Source: Mycocentrospora acerina
Taxonomy: Eukaryota > Ascomycota > Dothideomycetes > Pleosporales
Reading direction: 5' to 3'
Assembly (NCBI GenBank): GCA_022701365.1
Contig: JAKUHH010000395.1
Span: 62,001-126,000, forward strand
DNA: 64,000 nt
The notes beneath the pieces were generated by a model. The model saw nothing but the letters and a program-made list of their open reading frames with translations. It was not told the origin of the DNA and made no database searches. Shown in pieces: positions 52,580-64,000 of this stretch (position 1 is its first letter; each line of letters starts with the position of its first letter). The translations under genes and the position numbers were made by a program.

Positions 52580-55253
52580 ATGTCGCTCCTGGATTCTATA
52601 ATCCAGTCACTACTGTACCGGCTTGAAAATCTTCCCCGGGAGGAAGCCCTAGAACTCATGAGTGCGGCCGTTGAATCTCTTCCAGAAGAGAAACAAGGCC
52701 AAGCCCGTGATATCTTAAATGAAATATACAGATCAGTTATGGTGGGCGTGGACTATGCCGAAGAATCGCACATGCTCGAATTCGAAGAACACATCAACTA
52801 CGCCCACCCACAAAAGACGCACGTAAATCATTTTCTTGAAGTAATAGCAGACGACTGGGAGCGTTTCGGCGTGGAGCCTATTGAATATTGCTACAAGCAG
52901 GCACGAGTGAAGGCAAACACTATTTTGAAGGACTGGAATACCCTTCGCGTCATCGTTGGTCGTTATGAACGCTTGATCTGTACGCGCTGGATAAAGCGGA
53001 CAAGGTTTCATAGACGGGAACTTCTCCTGAAAGTGTGGCCTAACATGGCTATAGGACATCGACCTGAGATGAGCAAAAGGCAGTTTGATCTAAATAGTGC
53101 TGAATCATTTCAAAAGCTAGAAACATCGTTGGTGTGCCCTTATATTAACGTCAAAGATCTCTTGCGACCCGAGGCCCTGCTTATATTCCTCAATTCACGA
53201 GGTAGACACCACTCCGAGAATTCCGCAATATCAGATCTTGAGCGGGTGCCTATGTTAAAGATGAGAAAGGAGCTTTTGGATTGTCGCAAAGACTTATTTA
53301 CAATGGGGTTTATAGTCAAGCGATGGGTACAGGAGTATGGAAAATTAATTGAATGGGAGAACGAAGCAGGCATGAAGGAATCTTTGCGAACAGGCCGCAC
53401 AGTACATATCGATCATGGCCTTCAAATTCTAACCGTTCAACAAGGCATCATTTCATTTTTGACTGGATGCGTCCGCTATATACTTCACGACATCATCAAT
53501 AAAGGTGAGAGTGAAATGCCACTAATAGCTCCAGAACCACCTAAGCTGGTTGATGACGACGAATTTTGCATGAGGCTGAACGTTATTGCTAGAGACGCAC
53601 GCTATCGCCTACCATCTCGACTGGCGCTTACGCGGCTGTAGATGCTTGCTAGTTCTCAAAAGAGCCAGGCTATTAATCACATTTGGGCACTTAGAGAAGA
53701 TCCGGGTTACTTTTCAGATACTGTCGATGATTTTTGTAATCATCGCCCCGAGCTCCTACTAAATTTGTTAGGGCAATCGCACCCACATGCGCAAGACTTT
53801 TCCATCTACAACAAGGCTCTACGGCAGATGATTACAGATGGATATTGCATCGTCTTTTGTCTGGGATGAGATTCACCGCCGCCTTATGCAGCTGCGAGAT
53901 CTATCGTCAAGATACGCGAAATACATCAATGAGGATAAGAATCTGCCTCCAGACTTGTTCGAAGCCCTAGTAGAAGCGCGTTTCTTTCTAGAGAAGATTA
54001 ATTTGGATTGTATTACTGTCATTAAGACTGAATTTCGTGTCTCGCCTCCACTCCGCGCATATCATTACTAGGCTAATCCTGACCATCGGAACATCCGCTT
54101 AATCGAAGTGAGATCTTTGGAGAGACTTGACAAAAGCGCTACAAACTTAATACAACTCTTAAGTCTAAACTCCACTTTTGAGGACAAAGGCCTTCGTGGA
54201 GCTTACACACTTCACTCGATACTAGAAGAATTCGGCCGCTTAGCACAAGATAATGGGCACGCAAAAGCCCTCATCTCTCCGCGTATGGCTTCTAGCATAT
54301 CTCAGCCATCTATAACATCGGAATGTCTTCACCAGCCACACAATTTTCAACCATGGGCCCATGAAGTTGAAGCTGAAATCGAAACCCATCGGTCCAAGTA
54401 CTATGGACCGTACAATGCGTTGTTTCGGGAATGGGGAAGGATTCATGCTGCTCAACCAACATTTGAGATTCTCAGACTGTGCAAATTGGGCAGTCCCCGC
54501 GATGAAAAATTCAAGTATCCAGCAACCGAAAGTCGCACTCGTGTCACTGTCGAGAGAATGAGGGCAGCAGAGGCCGCATTGGACGTATCCTGAAGCGCGT
54601 TAGATGATCATTGGCGTCGCTATGCGGGTAATACTCCTTTGTCTCTCATCCAGCATATTATTGGCGAGAGAAGCGTGCACAAACCGCCGATTTGGGTCGA
54701 GCCTACCAAGCGATTGACACCAACCGACAACCGGAGCGATTCAGCTGACGTGCATGGGCATTTTAATGAGTATTCACACGATACTGAAAAGCAGATAACT
54801 GGTTCGTTTAGTAGGCTTACCATTTTAGCAAAGAATAAGAAAAAGACTCGAGGCGTAGCTGTCACCAAGACAGAGCCTGTGGTTGATGAAGATATTGCCC
54901 CCACACTGAATCCAACACCTACGTTTATCGTAGACAAGCGAGCGTACAAGGTGTTTAGAACTTTTTTTCATGCTCCCAATTTCCCTGATCAGCCAGGGGA
55001 GGTAGCCTGGACTGACTTCCTCCATGCCATGGTCTCTTCAGGCTTCACCGCCGAGAAGCTCCAGGGCTCAGCCTGGCACTTCAAGCCAAGAAGTGCAGAT
55101 ATTGAGCGCTTTATTCAATTTCACGAGCCCCATCCTGGCAACAAACTTCCGTTTACATGGGCTAGACGTTATGGGCGTAGGTTGGCTAGGGCATTTGACT
55201 GGAGCGGTGATAGCTTTACGTTGATCCAGCGCGCTATTCCTCAAATCTCCTGA
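52580..55253 (+). pseudogene. Broken paralogue of the 49227-51818 gene
   Basis: This copy is collinear with the upstream gene from an intact ATG (52580) to the final stop (TGA, 55251-55253). It carries at least four breaks: TAG at 53639, a frameshift between about 53838 and 53869, TAG at 54069 and TGA at 54591. Similarity is strongest in the C-terminal domain (DFLHAMVSSGFTAEKLQGSA, FIQFHEPHPGNKLPF, WARRYGRRLARAFDW), roughly two thirds identical by eye. It is much weaker in the N-terminal half, so the duplication is old. No intron with good signals removes the stops. The well-kept last 200 codons (54639-55253) leave open whether a shorter product was retained until recently. Confidence 0.85.
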
Positions 55254-57085
55254 GTTTCTGATACTCCTCTCCCACAAGCTTCATTTCATGATACTGTAGA
55301 CTAAACCGCAAGTACAAGTTTTTTTTAGACACATGGATTGTTCTTCTTCTCATTGGTACTTTGAAGAATTTTGGAAACCCGGGACTCTACTTGAACAAGA
55401 CCATGTTCTAGTTTGTATAAATCTAGGACACGCTGACGTCGGAAAGCGAATTTATTTTTGTCAGTTGCTTCTTTCAGTATCGTTCTTTAGCTGCGGGGAG
55501 TTTTTTTTTGCGCACTGAGTAGTCACCTCTAGGTAGATCTATTTTGGTACAGCTTGTTTTCAATACGTTGGCTTGATCTGTGCCACCACACTTGTGAAAT
55601 GTCACTTAACACATACGACGTTGTGTCACAGATCTGTGATCTACGGTCACCTTAAATAAGGCTGACAGGACACCAAACTCATTCCTTGATCCGCATGAAA
55701 CACATCTGTAATTCTGATTTGAAATTCTCTTTGACCACACAATATCAGAAACGACAGCAGTACTCGCAAGCCCATCCTAGATTTTGACGTAGTCAAATTC
55801 TCTCTTCATTCGCTACCCAACTATCCAGTCGTCTCTAACAAAACCACTAGTTAGCACACTTGCAGTTATGATTAGTATGTAGGTGGTTGAGTTTCCATTA
55901 GGATCGTCCTTCTCCACAAATCTCAATACGGCGGACCTGACCCGCAGTCCCCGCATTTGGTATTAGATCAGCAAAGGGACGATCAGTCTATTCGTGACGA
56001 CATCCTACTAAATAGCGGAACAGCAGGCGACCAAAAAAATACTAACTCGATGGTTAGGCATAAGGATGGGATAAAGTTAACAGTCACAACTGATCCTAGG
56101 ATACCCATCTATCTACTCAATTGCCTACTTTCTTTTCTCCATGTCGCGTGACCTGTCTGCCTCTTTGGTCTACAACCAGCCAAGGCTGACATCAAGCCAT
56201 TTAGCCATAAAAATTCCAAACGCTGAGGTCGGCCCGCCTGCCGAAAGAACATGTCGTACTTGATGCAGGTGAAGGGCTATGGTGAGTTACTCTTTTCATC
56301 GATCAACGCGCCATGCTAGTCCATTACGGGGCCTTGACTTGAATAAATCAACAATCTTTACGATCGTTGGCTATAATATTTCATGCCGTCATCAATCATG
56401 GCGATTGTGTTGGCATACTATAACAACATGCGGCACAAGGTGTACACCGAGTTCAGTGCGGAGGAGAATTTCATCCTTGTGCCACTGGGGGGTCACTTCG
56501 TTTCTGTTCGACGCATTTCCAGTACTCGAAGCTGGGTTCGAGTTTACGGAGACGAATCTAAACATTTTTAGTGATAAGCTACTGAAATGAGAGCTTGAGC
56601 TTGTGGGATGATGCTCGCGGCTTTATAGAAAGAGAGTAGGGCGGGCCGTTTGCGTGCATACAGTGCCCTATTTAAATGTTCAAGGATAAACGTGAGTTTT
56701 TTGAAAGCATTACAAAGTGTCGTGAGGATTAGGCAGTCGGTATAAGGAGAGCGTCGGAAGCAAATTTCGGCCTCCTTTGGCAATGCGATACATCACACAC
56801 AGTAAACAATCTAATAGCTTCACCATATCTTCTTCATTAATGCCAGATACACTACTCGCTCATTGATTCCGTCGGAAAATGTGTCCCAGGCGCAAGTGAC
56901 TTGCACATTTTCAGAACGGAAAAAGCCACGGCATTTCTGGACCATCCGGTAGCGGTGTCCTTCTCGGCATCCAGTCGCTAATTCCGAGGCCCCAGTTCCA
57001 TGGGTCTCGCCCTCCGCTAAGTTTTCTCACCGGTAGGGAAGTTGGCTCGGCGATACACAGTCTGTATAAGAAGGGACGCATGAGA
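55254..57085. other. 1.8-kb gene-poor region
   Basis: Short frames only and no recognisable domain. The right end is 3' flank of the NEDD8 gene (-). Confidence 0.5.
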
Positions 57086-57530
57086 TCAGAAACCGCCACG
57101 GAGGGCAAGCACCAGATGGAGCGTGGCGCCACCTTCAAGCTGGTATTCTTTTGCTGTCTTGTCGTCGGCCCTGTAGATTGTAATCAGCACTCTGCTTCCT
57201 GCCGTGACATGGATTGTGTGACAGGCGTACATCTGTTTGCCTCCATAGATCAAACGCTGCTGTGCTGGCGGGATACCCTCCTTCTCCTCGACACGCTCCT
57301 TTATCCTAGAGACCTGTTTTGTATCAGTCAGATCCTAACATAGCATATTCCATGTCCGAGTATGCGGGGGAGGGTGCGGTGTGCAGGCAGGCGGCATACC
57401 TTGTAGTCTTCATCGATGTCGAGCTCGATCTCCTTGCCGGTGAGAGTGCGCACTCTATCGCTCATATCAGCCTCGATTTCCTTCCTTCCTGCATCTCAGC
57501 CAGCATTTGCGAGACGTACTTGATCTGCAT
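57086..57530 (-). CDS. RUB1: NEDD8/RUB1 ubiquitin-like modifier
   Basis: Four minus-strand exons: 57530-57520 (11 nt, MQIK), 57454-57400, 57313-57231 and 57170-57086, giving 77 residues. All junctions have GT...AG signals (donors GTACGT, GTATGC, GTACGC) and the spliced frame runs without a break. The protein is a ubiquitin fold that modifies cullins and thereby activates SCF-type ubiquitin ligases. Blocks visible are VRTLTGKEIELDIDEDYK, RIKERVEEKEGIPPAQQRLI and HLVLALRGGF. Alanine at position 72, where ubiquitin has Arg, is the residue that separates NEDD8 from ubiquitin for E1 choice. One extra residue (Phe77) follows the Gly-Gly, so a C-terminal hydrolase must trim it. The exons are too short to stand out as open frames. 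Confidence 0.95.
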
Positions 57531-59665
57531 CTTGGCTGCGGTTCTGTGGGATCAGCGACGGTAACAGTGCGGTGTGCGTGTATGTATTGTAGCTTTGTCG
57601 AGACGTGTGACGCGTTGGCAGTCGCGTAGGCAAGTTGTGATGACAAGGTAGTTTGGGCACGAACAAAGAGGTAAGCAACGCTCGGGAAGTTGTTGTTTGC
57701 GATCAAGTAAGCGGTCGGCTGCTGTCAGGCACTCACCATCATGGTGGGGCCGCAGAAGGCAGGCGCGACACGAGGTGGGGCAATCGGGGCTGGTGTGTGT
57801 GGCGTAAATCTGTGGCGGAGAATTTAACATGGCCACGATCTGGAGATCTGGGCATTGTCAGACGCATTATCGCATGTTCGATTGCAAATTGGTCTCGAAG
57901 CTGCAAGTCTTGGTTTATGAGCGTGTCAGATCAACATTGGGCAGGTAGACGAGGTGCAATCCAAGCGTGGAGGGTGCAAGCCAAATAGAGAAGGTGCAAA
58001 CCAAGTATAAGGAAGGTGCAATTCCAAGATCTGTCATTGAGGAGACCTATGTCCAAGCTGATTACTCGTGCGCCCAGTGTTCCTACGCGCCCCCAACCCG
58101 TAAATCCGGTACTCGCTACACACAGCACGCCTCGAGGCTGAAACACTTCGTCACACAAAGCACACATGGCCGACGTACGACTTGAAACAGCAAAGATAAT
58201 GTGCGCTGGCAGAGCGATAGGCCACCCGTCAGAGCCTTGCTTGCATCTTGTATTCCTTCTACGCCCGACAGGTGGTATGCACAAGCGGGGCTACGGTCAC
58301 GCCATGCATAGCCCAGATTTATCTTGTTGCACCCCGGTCCCTAGCCACCCAGGTCCATCCAAAACGTGTATAATGCTAAAATAAAAGATGAAGAAGGTCA
58401 ACCCAAAGCTCAACAGGGAAGGAAGAAGTAAAACGCGCCGAGTATCCCGTCTCTGAGGCGGTGCCCATCTAAGCAGATATGGGTACTGGGGTATAAGGTG
58501 AACATTCTGTAGCCAAGTGGGAATCGCGGGAATTGTGTAGAGTAAAGTGAAAAGAAAAGAAAAGAAAGGAATAGAAAAAGGAAGAGCGAAACCCCCTTCG
58601 ACGACTACGCTGTGTCGAGGCAATATGAATATCCAGCTCGCCAGCCTTGATGCAATGAGAATGTAATGGCAGTATAGGTATGCCAGATACCAAGGAGCGG
58701 TATACGGGTGCCGGACTCCAAACTCCGATATGCCCCTCCCAGCGTGTACAAGCCACCGCTGTGATGCTAAAATGAAAAACGCTGGACTCCCTAGTCCAAA
58801 CACAACCGAAGAACAATCAGGCCCTCCGGTGCGAAGCAAGCAGTAGATGGGATAATGAAAATCCAAACTAGACTATAGTATCTACGCCATGTATGATAGG
58901 CCGAATAAAACAAAAATGCATTTGTCCAGTGCGACTCTTGTCATGCTGACAGCTTGCAAGACCCCTAGGACAAGTAGAATTGCAGCACGCGCAGCATCTG
59001 CACAGGCATTGAGACGAGTGCGCCGTTTGTTCTTATACTCCGAGGACAGAGATCCGGTGCAGATGAATGCCGCTCTGCAGCCGATCATTGACGGGAACGG
59101 CTCTCAGCCAGTCGGGGAGTGGGGAAGCGAAGAATAGTCCGCCCTACACAGTCCCCTCAACCCATGCCATTTCCTCAATGCATCTTCTTGAGCCGAGCTA
59201 TCCATGACGCAGGAAGACGTGGATGACAACTGCTCAAGCCGTAGATCGGGACGACGCCGGAAGATGCCCACGTTCGGAGTTTGTCTCGGATAGCGAGATT
59301 GACAAAACCAGGCCAAGCGTAATCAACACGCAGATTGCAGTTCAACGCGAACAATGTTGCCGTGCAATTTCGTGAGATGAGAAGGCGTTGAATCTTTGGT
59401 GGGGTGGAAGGCCCGTGCGCCGCTAATGTAATTCAAGTTGGAGATGAGGACCTCAGCGTTGTGGAGCGGGCTCATTTCGCTTGTGAAACTTAACTTGCAA
59501 ACGTTGTTTTTATGCGGGCAATAACAGCTTGTCATCTTGAATTGGCGTCACACAGACAACGCCTTCTCTCTCGCACTCGCTCTTAGCTCGGTTTTCGCGT
59601 GTTTATCCGCATGGCATACCTCGCTCGCGTGAGAGAAGTCCGAAACGGCGCACTAAACCTCCAGT
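57531..59665. other. Intergenic, NEDD8 upstream region and flank of the coiled-coil protein gene
   Basis: No convincing gene. It contains a ~20-bp imperfect repeat near 57953-58029 and several hydrophobic but ATG-less frames on the minus strand (58297-58866, 58882-59088). Confidence 0.45.
57953..58029. repeat. Imperfect 20-22-bp tandem repeat (GGTGCAAnCCAAG)
   Basis: Four units with GGTGCAA starting at 57953, 57973, 57993 and 58015, followed by CCAA- or TTCCAAG-type ends. Spacing is 20, 20 and 22 bp. Confidence 0.75.
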
Positions 59666-61198
59666 TTAGTGCTCGCCAGGTTCCCGCTTGGGAGATGACT
59701 GATATCCCCATGGATGATGCGGTCCAGGCTTTCGTGTTTCACTTTGGCTTGGAACAGAAGATGACGCGTGAATCGGTGGGCCCTGCAATCGACCGTCATT
59801 TCGAAGTGGCGGTGTTGCGTATGCTTGGTCGTGATGCAGTTGATGTTTGCCATCCGGACCTCGTGCATAATCATGAGCATCCGTTGGTCGTGGCGCCGAC
59901 CCTGATACAGTCCCTCGACGATTTACAGAACTGCCGGAACCTTCTGGCCCTCGTGCAGAGACATCGGAATGGGCTCGGTGGTGTCCTCCTCGTCCGGGTG
60001 TTGATGTCGAAGATGACGATACATACGAAAACGATGGCGATGTGTTGGATTGGAGCGCCGATGGAGGGGGCGGTGGAGCTGTGTGCGGGCCTTGGGCCTT
60101 CCGCTTCTTGGGGGAGCTGATGTATTCTAGGTCAGACGCGTGAGATGTCGCACGTTGACAGGATTGATATGAAGTCTGGGGGTTGTATTTACCTGTTGGT
60201 GTTGCTGGCGGAATGCCACTTGAGCTCTTCTCCTGCTGTGACGCTGGAGGAACCCAGTGGTGGAAATAGATGGAAGGGGATGAATGCTCTTGCTGTGCAG
60301 ACTGTGGTTGTTGTTGCAAATTTGACGGCGCTGCAGGAGGCTGCTCAATGTTCATTTCGTTCGTCGTCAACTTTGGCAGCTGCGATTGTGGTGGGGGGCG
60401 CGGAGCGGAAGTTGGAGGGCCCGTAAAAGCGGAAAACTGTGCTGTTCTTGATCTTGGAGACATGGTTCCAGTGCCATACGCAGTTGGTGGGTGCGGAGCG
60501 TGTTGTGCGTGCGGCTGCCCGAGCAATACTGAAGTTGGCGGAAGGATAGACTGTGGGGCATCAGGCTGACCTCCGTATGCTGCCGATTGCGGCTGGCTAA
60601 TTACTCTCGCCTCTCTTCGAAGATTGGGAGAAAGCTGTTCTTGAACTTGCTGTTGGGCGGCCTGGACCTGAGCGGTGTACTGTGAAATCTGCTCGGCACT
60701 GGCGTTCGCAAGGTTCCCTCCCCCAATCCCAGCGAAGATGATAGGAACCAGGTGAGGTGGGATGCCACCTTGCATGGATTCACGAAGCAGGAGCAGCTCG
60801 ATCTTGCGCTGTTCCAATTTTAAGTTTTCCTGTCTGGTTTTCTCTTCCTCTTGCTTCCTTTTTTCCTCTTCGGCCTTTGCAGCGAGCCAGTTCTTCATGC
60901 CGTCCTCAGAGCCTGACCATTGGGAAGGAGCAGGAGGTAACGAGCCTAAGGCATGTGAAATTTGAGGAGGAGGACCTCGACCTGGATCTGGCAGCGTCAT
61001 TGCTGAAGGCGGAGGGAGACCCCGATGAGGCGTACCCATGGTGTGATGAAATCTAGATGGCGGAGATTGTCGTATTGGCCCACTGCTGAACTTTGGCGAC
61101 TGTCGAGCGGTCGCAGATGTTGACAATGTTGAAGAGTAGTCATGGGGGTTGTTGAATTCAAAGTTCAACTTGGCTGGGTTGGAGAGTGTGAGCAACAT
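59666..61198 (-). CDS. Uncharacterised Pro/Ser-rich protein with central coiled coil
   Basis: Open from ATG 61198 (MLLTLSNPAKLNFEFNNPHD) to 59666, 510 residues unspliced. A 66-nt in-frame intron (60192-60127, GTAAAT...CTAG) probably removes 22 residues and joins ATPT to EYISSPKKRK, giving 488. The only clearly ordered part is a charged helix of about 60 residues (WLAAKAEEEKRKQEEEKTRQ then ENLKLEQRKIELLLLRES), followed by MQGGIPPHLVPIIFAGIGGG, which looks conserved. The flanks are disordered, with Gln/Pro-rich segments, a basic SSPKKRKAQ motif that could be a nuclear signal, and a C-terminus with GPHHPWGYQSSPKREP. The composition suits a nuclear regulator, but no family is recognised and no function is claimed. 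Confidence 0.7.
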   Translation of the reverse strand: MLLTLSNPAKLNFEFNNPHDYSSTLSTSATARQSPKFSSGPIRQSPPSRFHHTMGTPHRGLPPPSAMTLPDPGRGPPPQISHALGSLPPAPSQWSGSEDGMKNWLAAKAEEEKRKQEEEKTRQENLKLEQRKIELLLLRESMQGGIPPHLVPIIFAGIGGGNLANASAEQISQYTAQVQAAQQQVQEQLSPNLRREARVISQPQSAAYGGQPDAPQSILPPTSVLLGQPHAQHAPHPPTAYGTGTMSPRSRTAQFSAFTGPPTSAPRPPPQSQLPKLTTNEMNIEQPPAAPSNLQQQPQSAQQEHSSPSIYFHHWVPPASQQEKSSSGIPPATPTGKYNPQTSYQSCQRATSHASDLEYISSPKKRKAQGPHTAPPPPPSALQSNTSPSFSYVSSSSTSTPGRGGHHRAHSDVSARGPEGSGSSVNRRGTVSGSAPRPTDAHDYARGPDGKHQLHHDQAYATPPLRNDGRLQGPPIHASSSVPSQSETRKPGPHHPWGYQSSPKREPGEH

Positions 61199-64000
61199 GG
61201 GGAAATGTGGAAATGACACGAAAAAGCTTCTACAAAATTATCGACATTGAAACGAGCGGTTGAGGGGCGTCAAATCTCAAGATTCCAGAACGAGATGGAA
61301 CAGGATACATACTTATGATTCAAGGAGAACGTTCCGAAAGCAACGTCCACTTATGACCCAGAGCTTAGCAGCCGTTACCTTAGACTCTAGGGTTCATGCG
61401 CGCCAGCGACAAGGTCCAGATATGATTCGCGAATAAAACAGGGCGTGGAAAAGAAAATTGGATGGAAGCAGGCAAAACCCTCCGTAACGGAGATCAAGGC
61501 CGATTGAAGGCTTGTGTGGCCGCGTGGACGATCAGGCCCAGGTGGTAAGGATGATAGCGAAAGGCAAGAGAAAGCGGGCAGAGGATAGGAACGATTGTAC
61601 AAGAAGGGAACAGAGCCGGCTAGACTTAGATCAGCCAACGAGGATGATGGTTGCGAATCCTTGACAAGGAGCGGCACGCCGCACGACAAGGTCAGCCGGT
61701 ATGTGGCGTTAAGCGGGCGGCAGTGGAGGTACATAGGTGTCAAGCTATGCATGAGCTGCTGTCAGCAAGTAAAAATTGGACACTCGTCCGCGGTTCGTGT
61801 TCTACACCATCAACGTCTCTGACGACGGCTAGTTACTATGAACCTTGATCATGAATCGGGTCTTTTTCTACGATTGCGACCTAAGAATCTGCAGTGAAGT
61901 GCGTCAGATGTGCCGAATGCCATTTGTATTCTAGACCAAACGGACGTCTTCACCGTCACTACTCGTTCGCGCCAGCAAGCTTCACAAATTACATGTGACA
62001 ACGACTTTTATCACATTATTCAGTGGCACTCACCAATTTCTCAATAATGACAGCTTAAGAACCTAATGTTGGATACGTTCAGAAACGCGTTCTAGCAGAC
62101 GCGTACATGGTGGTCTGCATGAACTCTCATGCCTAATCAGGCTCGGATTATCATTGCCGAATCGACCAGTTCGGCGTGCTTAGCCTGTCGAGTTCTTGAA
62201 CACTGGAGAGTAGAGTCTGGAAGCTTGAGCCGTGCACTAGCAGCCATCAGGGTTAAACGTCCGGGAGGAAGCGAGCGCGACTTGATGATGAACGCTCATG
62301 TTGCACAGACGCTGGCATGGTTCTTTCAAAAATTTGACGTTACATGAGGTGGCCCGAAAGGAAATGAAGGGTCGTCGCCACCCATCCTCAAGCCGTGTGG
62401 GATCCCAGAACAGGTGCATAGGGCGAGATGAAGCATGCGTATTGGTGTATCAACACGAAACTGTGGAATTGGTGGAAATCGAAGACTCGTTTCGCTGCTT
62501 AGTGTGATGCCTGAACAGGAAATCAGGAATTCCGTCAGAGCTATCTTAGATTGGGCGCCATCTGACGGAAAAGGTACTGGTGCGATGGGGCAAAGCAACC
62601 TTGCCGGATGCTGAAACCTGTCAGCCTTGGAAAAGCCCCGCCAGATCGCCGTAGCGCAGCAATAGCACAGCCAATTGATAATGATAGCGAGCTCTATAGC
62701 ACGTGCCTAGCGGCGATGAATCAAGGGTAATCCCTAATGTTCACCTTGTTTCGTACTTTTGTAGAGACCAATGTCTAGGTATCAGTCAATTCCGCTGCAG
62801 AAAGCAATACACGCGCAGCAAGGCGCAAAAGAGACGCGTTGCATATCCACCCAGAGACCTGGAACGTTATAGGGCGTGCGGATGCAGATGAATCCTGCAC
62901 CAGTGCTTGGGTTTTTGCCTGATCCGGGCATGCGGTTGGTATGCCTGAAACCCGACAACATAACTTGCGCACCAAGTAATTCGGTGTACAAAGCTGTTAT
63001 GACGACCAATGGGATTAACTCTCCGAAATAGAGAACGTGCACAATAGACCCAGGGTGGCGGTGCCCAAGCTAACAAAATCCTGTACCAAGGGAGACGGTG
63101 CATTCCAATCCCGCAGCACTAAAGAAAACGCATCCAGTTTTGTGAATAATGCAATTTTTGGATAATTCGAGATCAGGCCTTATCAGCATCCATGGGAGTG
63201 GTGAAAACGTGGTCCTGCGAGATCATAGTAGTAGATCTAGTGGTACCCCGATCCAAACATTTTGTGTGTATCGAGCTAAATGTTTGTGGCGACTTTCATG
63301 ATAGATTCTAGCCGCTTCTCTGACTGCTAAACTGTATTATGGCTTTTTCGTTTGTGGGTGCAAAGGCGACTGTCTCACTACTACCCACCTGCAGTATGTG
63401 CATTGTTTAAACGACGAGGCTTGCAGTAGGGGCAAGTAGCTCGGCAGCCTCAGTCGGAGCTGTACACAGCAAAAGATCGACGGAATTGTCGAAATACATG
63501 TCCAACGAACGTGTCGGTTGTTGTGAACGGTAGTAAGGGTCGTTGAATAGAGGGAAAGCAAGTGAAGCGTCAAATGCTGTCGATCCGGGGGTAGACTAAT
63601 CTGATGTAGGTAAGCTGCTGCAGCCACTACAGCTGCCAGTACTCAGACGCAGGGCAGCAAGCAAACCTCCAGCGGCTCCGGCCTCACTTCGCAAACCCAT
63701 CCTATTCCCATCTGGCGTTGCATCGCAAAAAACTCTGAACAGCCCCCAAGATTAAGTGTGCGTCCGACCCGCTGTGTGGCGCTCGCCAAAAAAATATTCA
63801 TTCTCTACACCAGCCAGGAACATGCATTACTGATCAGTCTCGCCTCAGTCAGCCCATAGATCAGCATGGGGCTGCAGAAATGTCAGTAGATCGGTGTCGA
63901 TAGCCGAATGTGTCTCATCTGGGTTGAAGGATGCAACGTCGACACGAATTCTGGTTCCCTAAGTTGAAAAAGTGCATGCTTGCCGAGTGAGCAGGACGTA
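61199..64000. other. 2.8 kb without a recognisable gene
   Basis: Both strands hold only short frames with no domain, signal peptide or codon-use signature. The first few hundred bases are probably the promoter of the coiled-coil protein gene. No tRNA, repeat array or mobile element end was found by eye. Confidence 0.5.

Noticed and set aside
52580..55253. Repeat-induced point mutation (RIP) as the cause of the broken paralogue
   Set aside because: The copies are too diverged overall and show a frameshift as well as stops; no excess of C-to-T changes was evident by eye. A RIP index calculation would settle it.
58297..58866. Hydrophobic 189-codon minus-strand frame
   Set aside because: It begins with TTG, not ATG, and the hydrophobicity comes from pyrimidine-rich composition; no family or splice support.
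58882..59088. Minus-strand frame with one possible membrane helix
   Set aside because: It starts with TTG and could only be a terminal exon of an unseen gene; no upstream exon was found.
59599..60120. 173-codon plus-strand frame
   Set aside because: Antisense shadow of the Pro/Ser-rich coiled-coil protein gene.

Overview
The window is nuclear DNA of a filamentous ascomycete (Pezizomycotina). The evidence is short spliceosomal introns (about 47-240 nt) with GTAAGT/GTACGT-like donors, CTAAC-like branch points and CAG/TAG acceptors, an intron-containing tRNA gene, and a gene set typical of the group (TPS1, NAD-specific glutamate dehydrogenase, GH20 hexosaminidase, CYP52-like P450, Vps62-like protein). 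The accessory protein family at 49-55 kb, which I recall as common in Pleosporales, makes Dothideomycetes likely; that placement is inference.

Layout. 1-16 kb: the 3' part of an L-type lectin cargo receptor ending in a KKXX retrieval signal, a TFIIIC triple-barrel subunit, a tRNA-Tyr gene just upstream of it, a Vps62-like membrane protein, an unassigned 596-residue protein, a secreted SYDSG-repeat protein, a GH20 hexosaminidase and a P450. 16-44 kb is a dense housekeeping block: GPN3 and S-adenosylmethionine synthase (divergent pair), a small basic protein, NAD-GDH, an RTG2-like protein, RFT1, a GNAT acetyltransferase, a HIRIP3-like histone chaperone, TPS1, RQC2/NEMF, zeta-COP and a mitochondrial protein. 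44-57 kb is gene-poor and accessory: long microsatellites, a 26-nt poly(G) tract, a possible 74-codon gene and two tandem members of an uncharacterised family, the first intact and the second a pseudogene. 57-64 kb holds a four-exon NEDD8/RUB1 gene, whose exons are too short to stand out as open frames, a proline/serine-rich coiled-coil protein and 2.8 kb with no recognisable gene.

Functional links are limited, as expected for fungal housekeeping DNA. Several genes act in the secretory pathway (L-type lectin, zeta-COP, RFT1). RTG2 and NAD-GDH are adjacent, and both are tied to 2-oxoglutarate/glutamate balance. TFIIIC and a tRNA gene are neighbours.

Main items for a second look: the tandem family whose C-terminal domain has the HicA layout (helix-GF, strand, GS turn, strand, helix) but lacks the catalytic-type His; a 31-bp-periodic array with a conserved 16-bp core upstream of RTG2; the repeat-built secreted protein; a probable GC-AG intron in RQC2; and an 11-nt first coding exon in NEDD8. 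All positions come from reading by eye. Exon borders were checked for frame continuity but not against transcripts.
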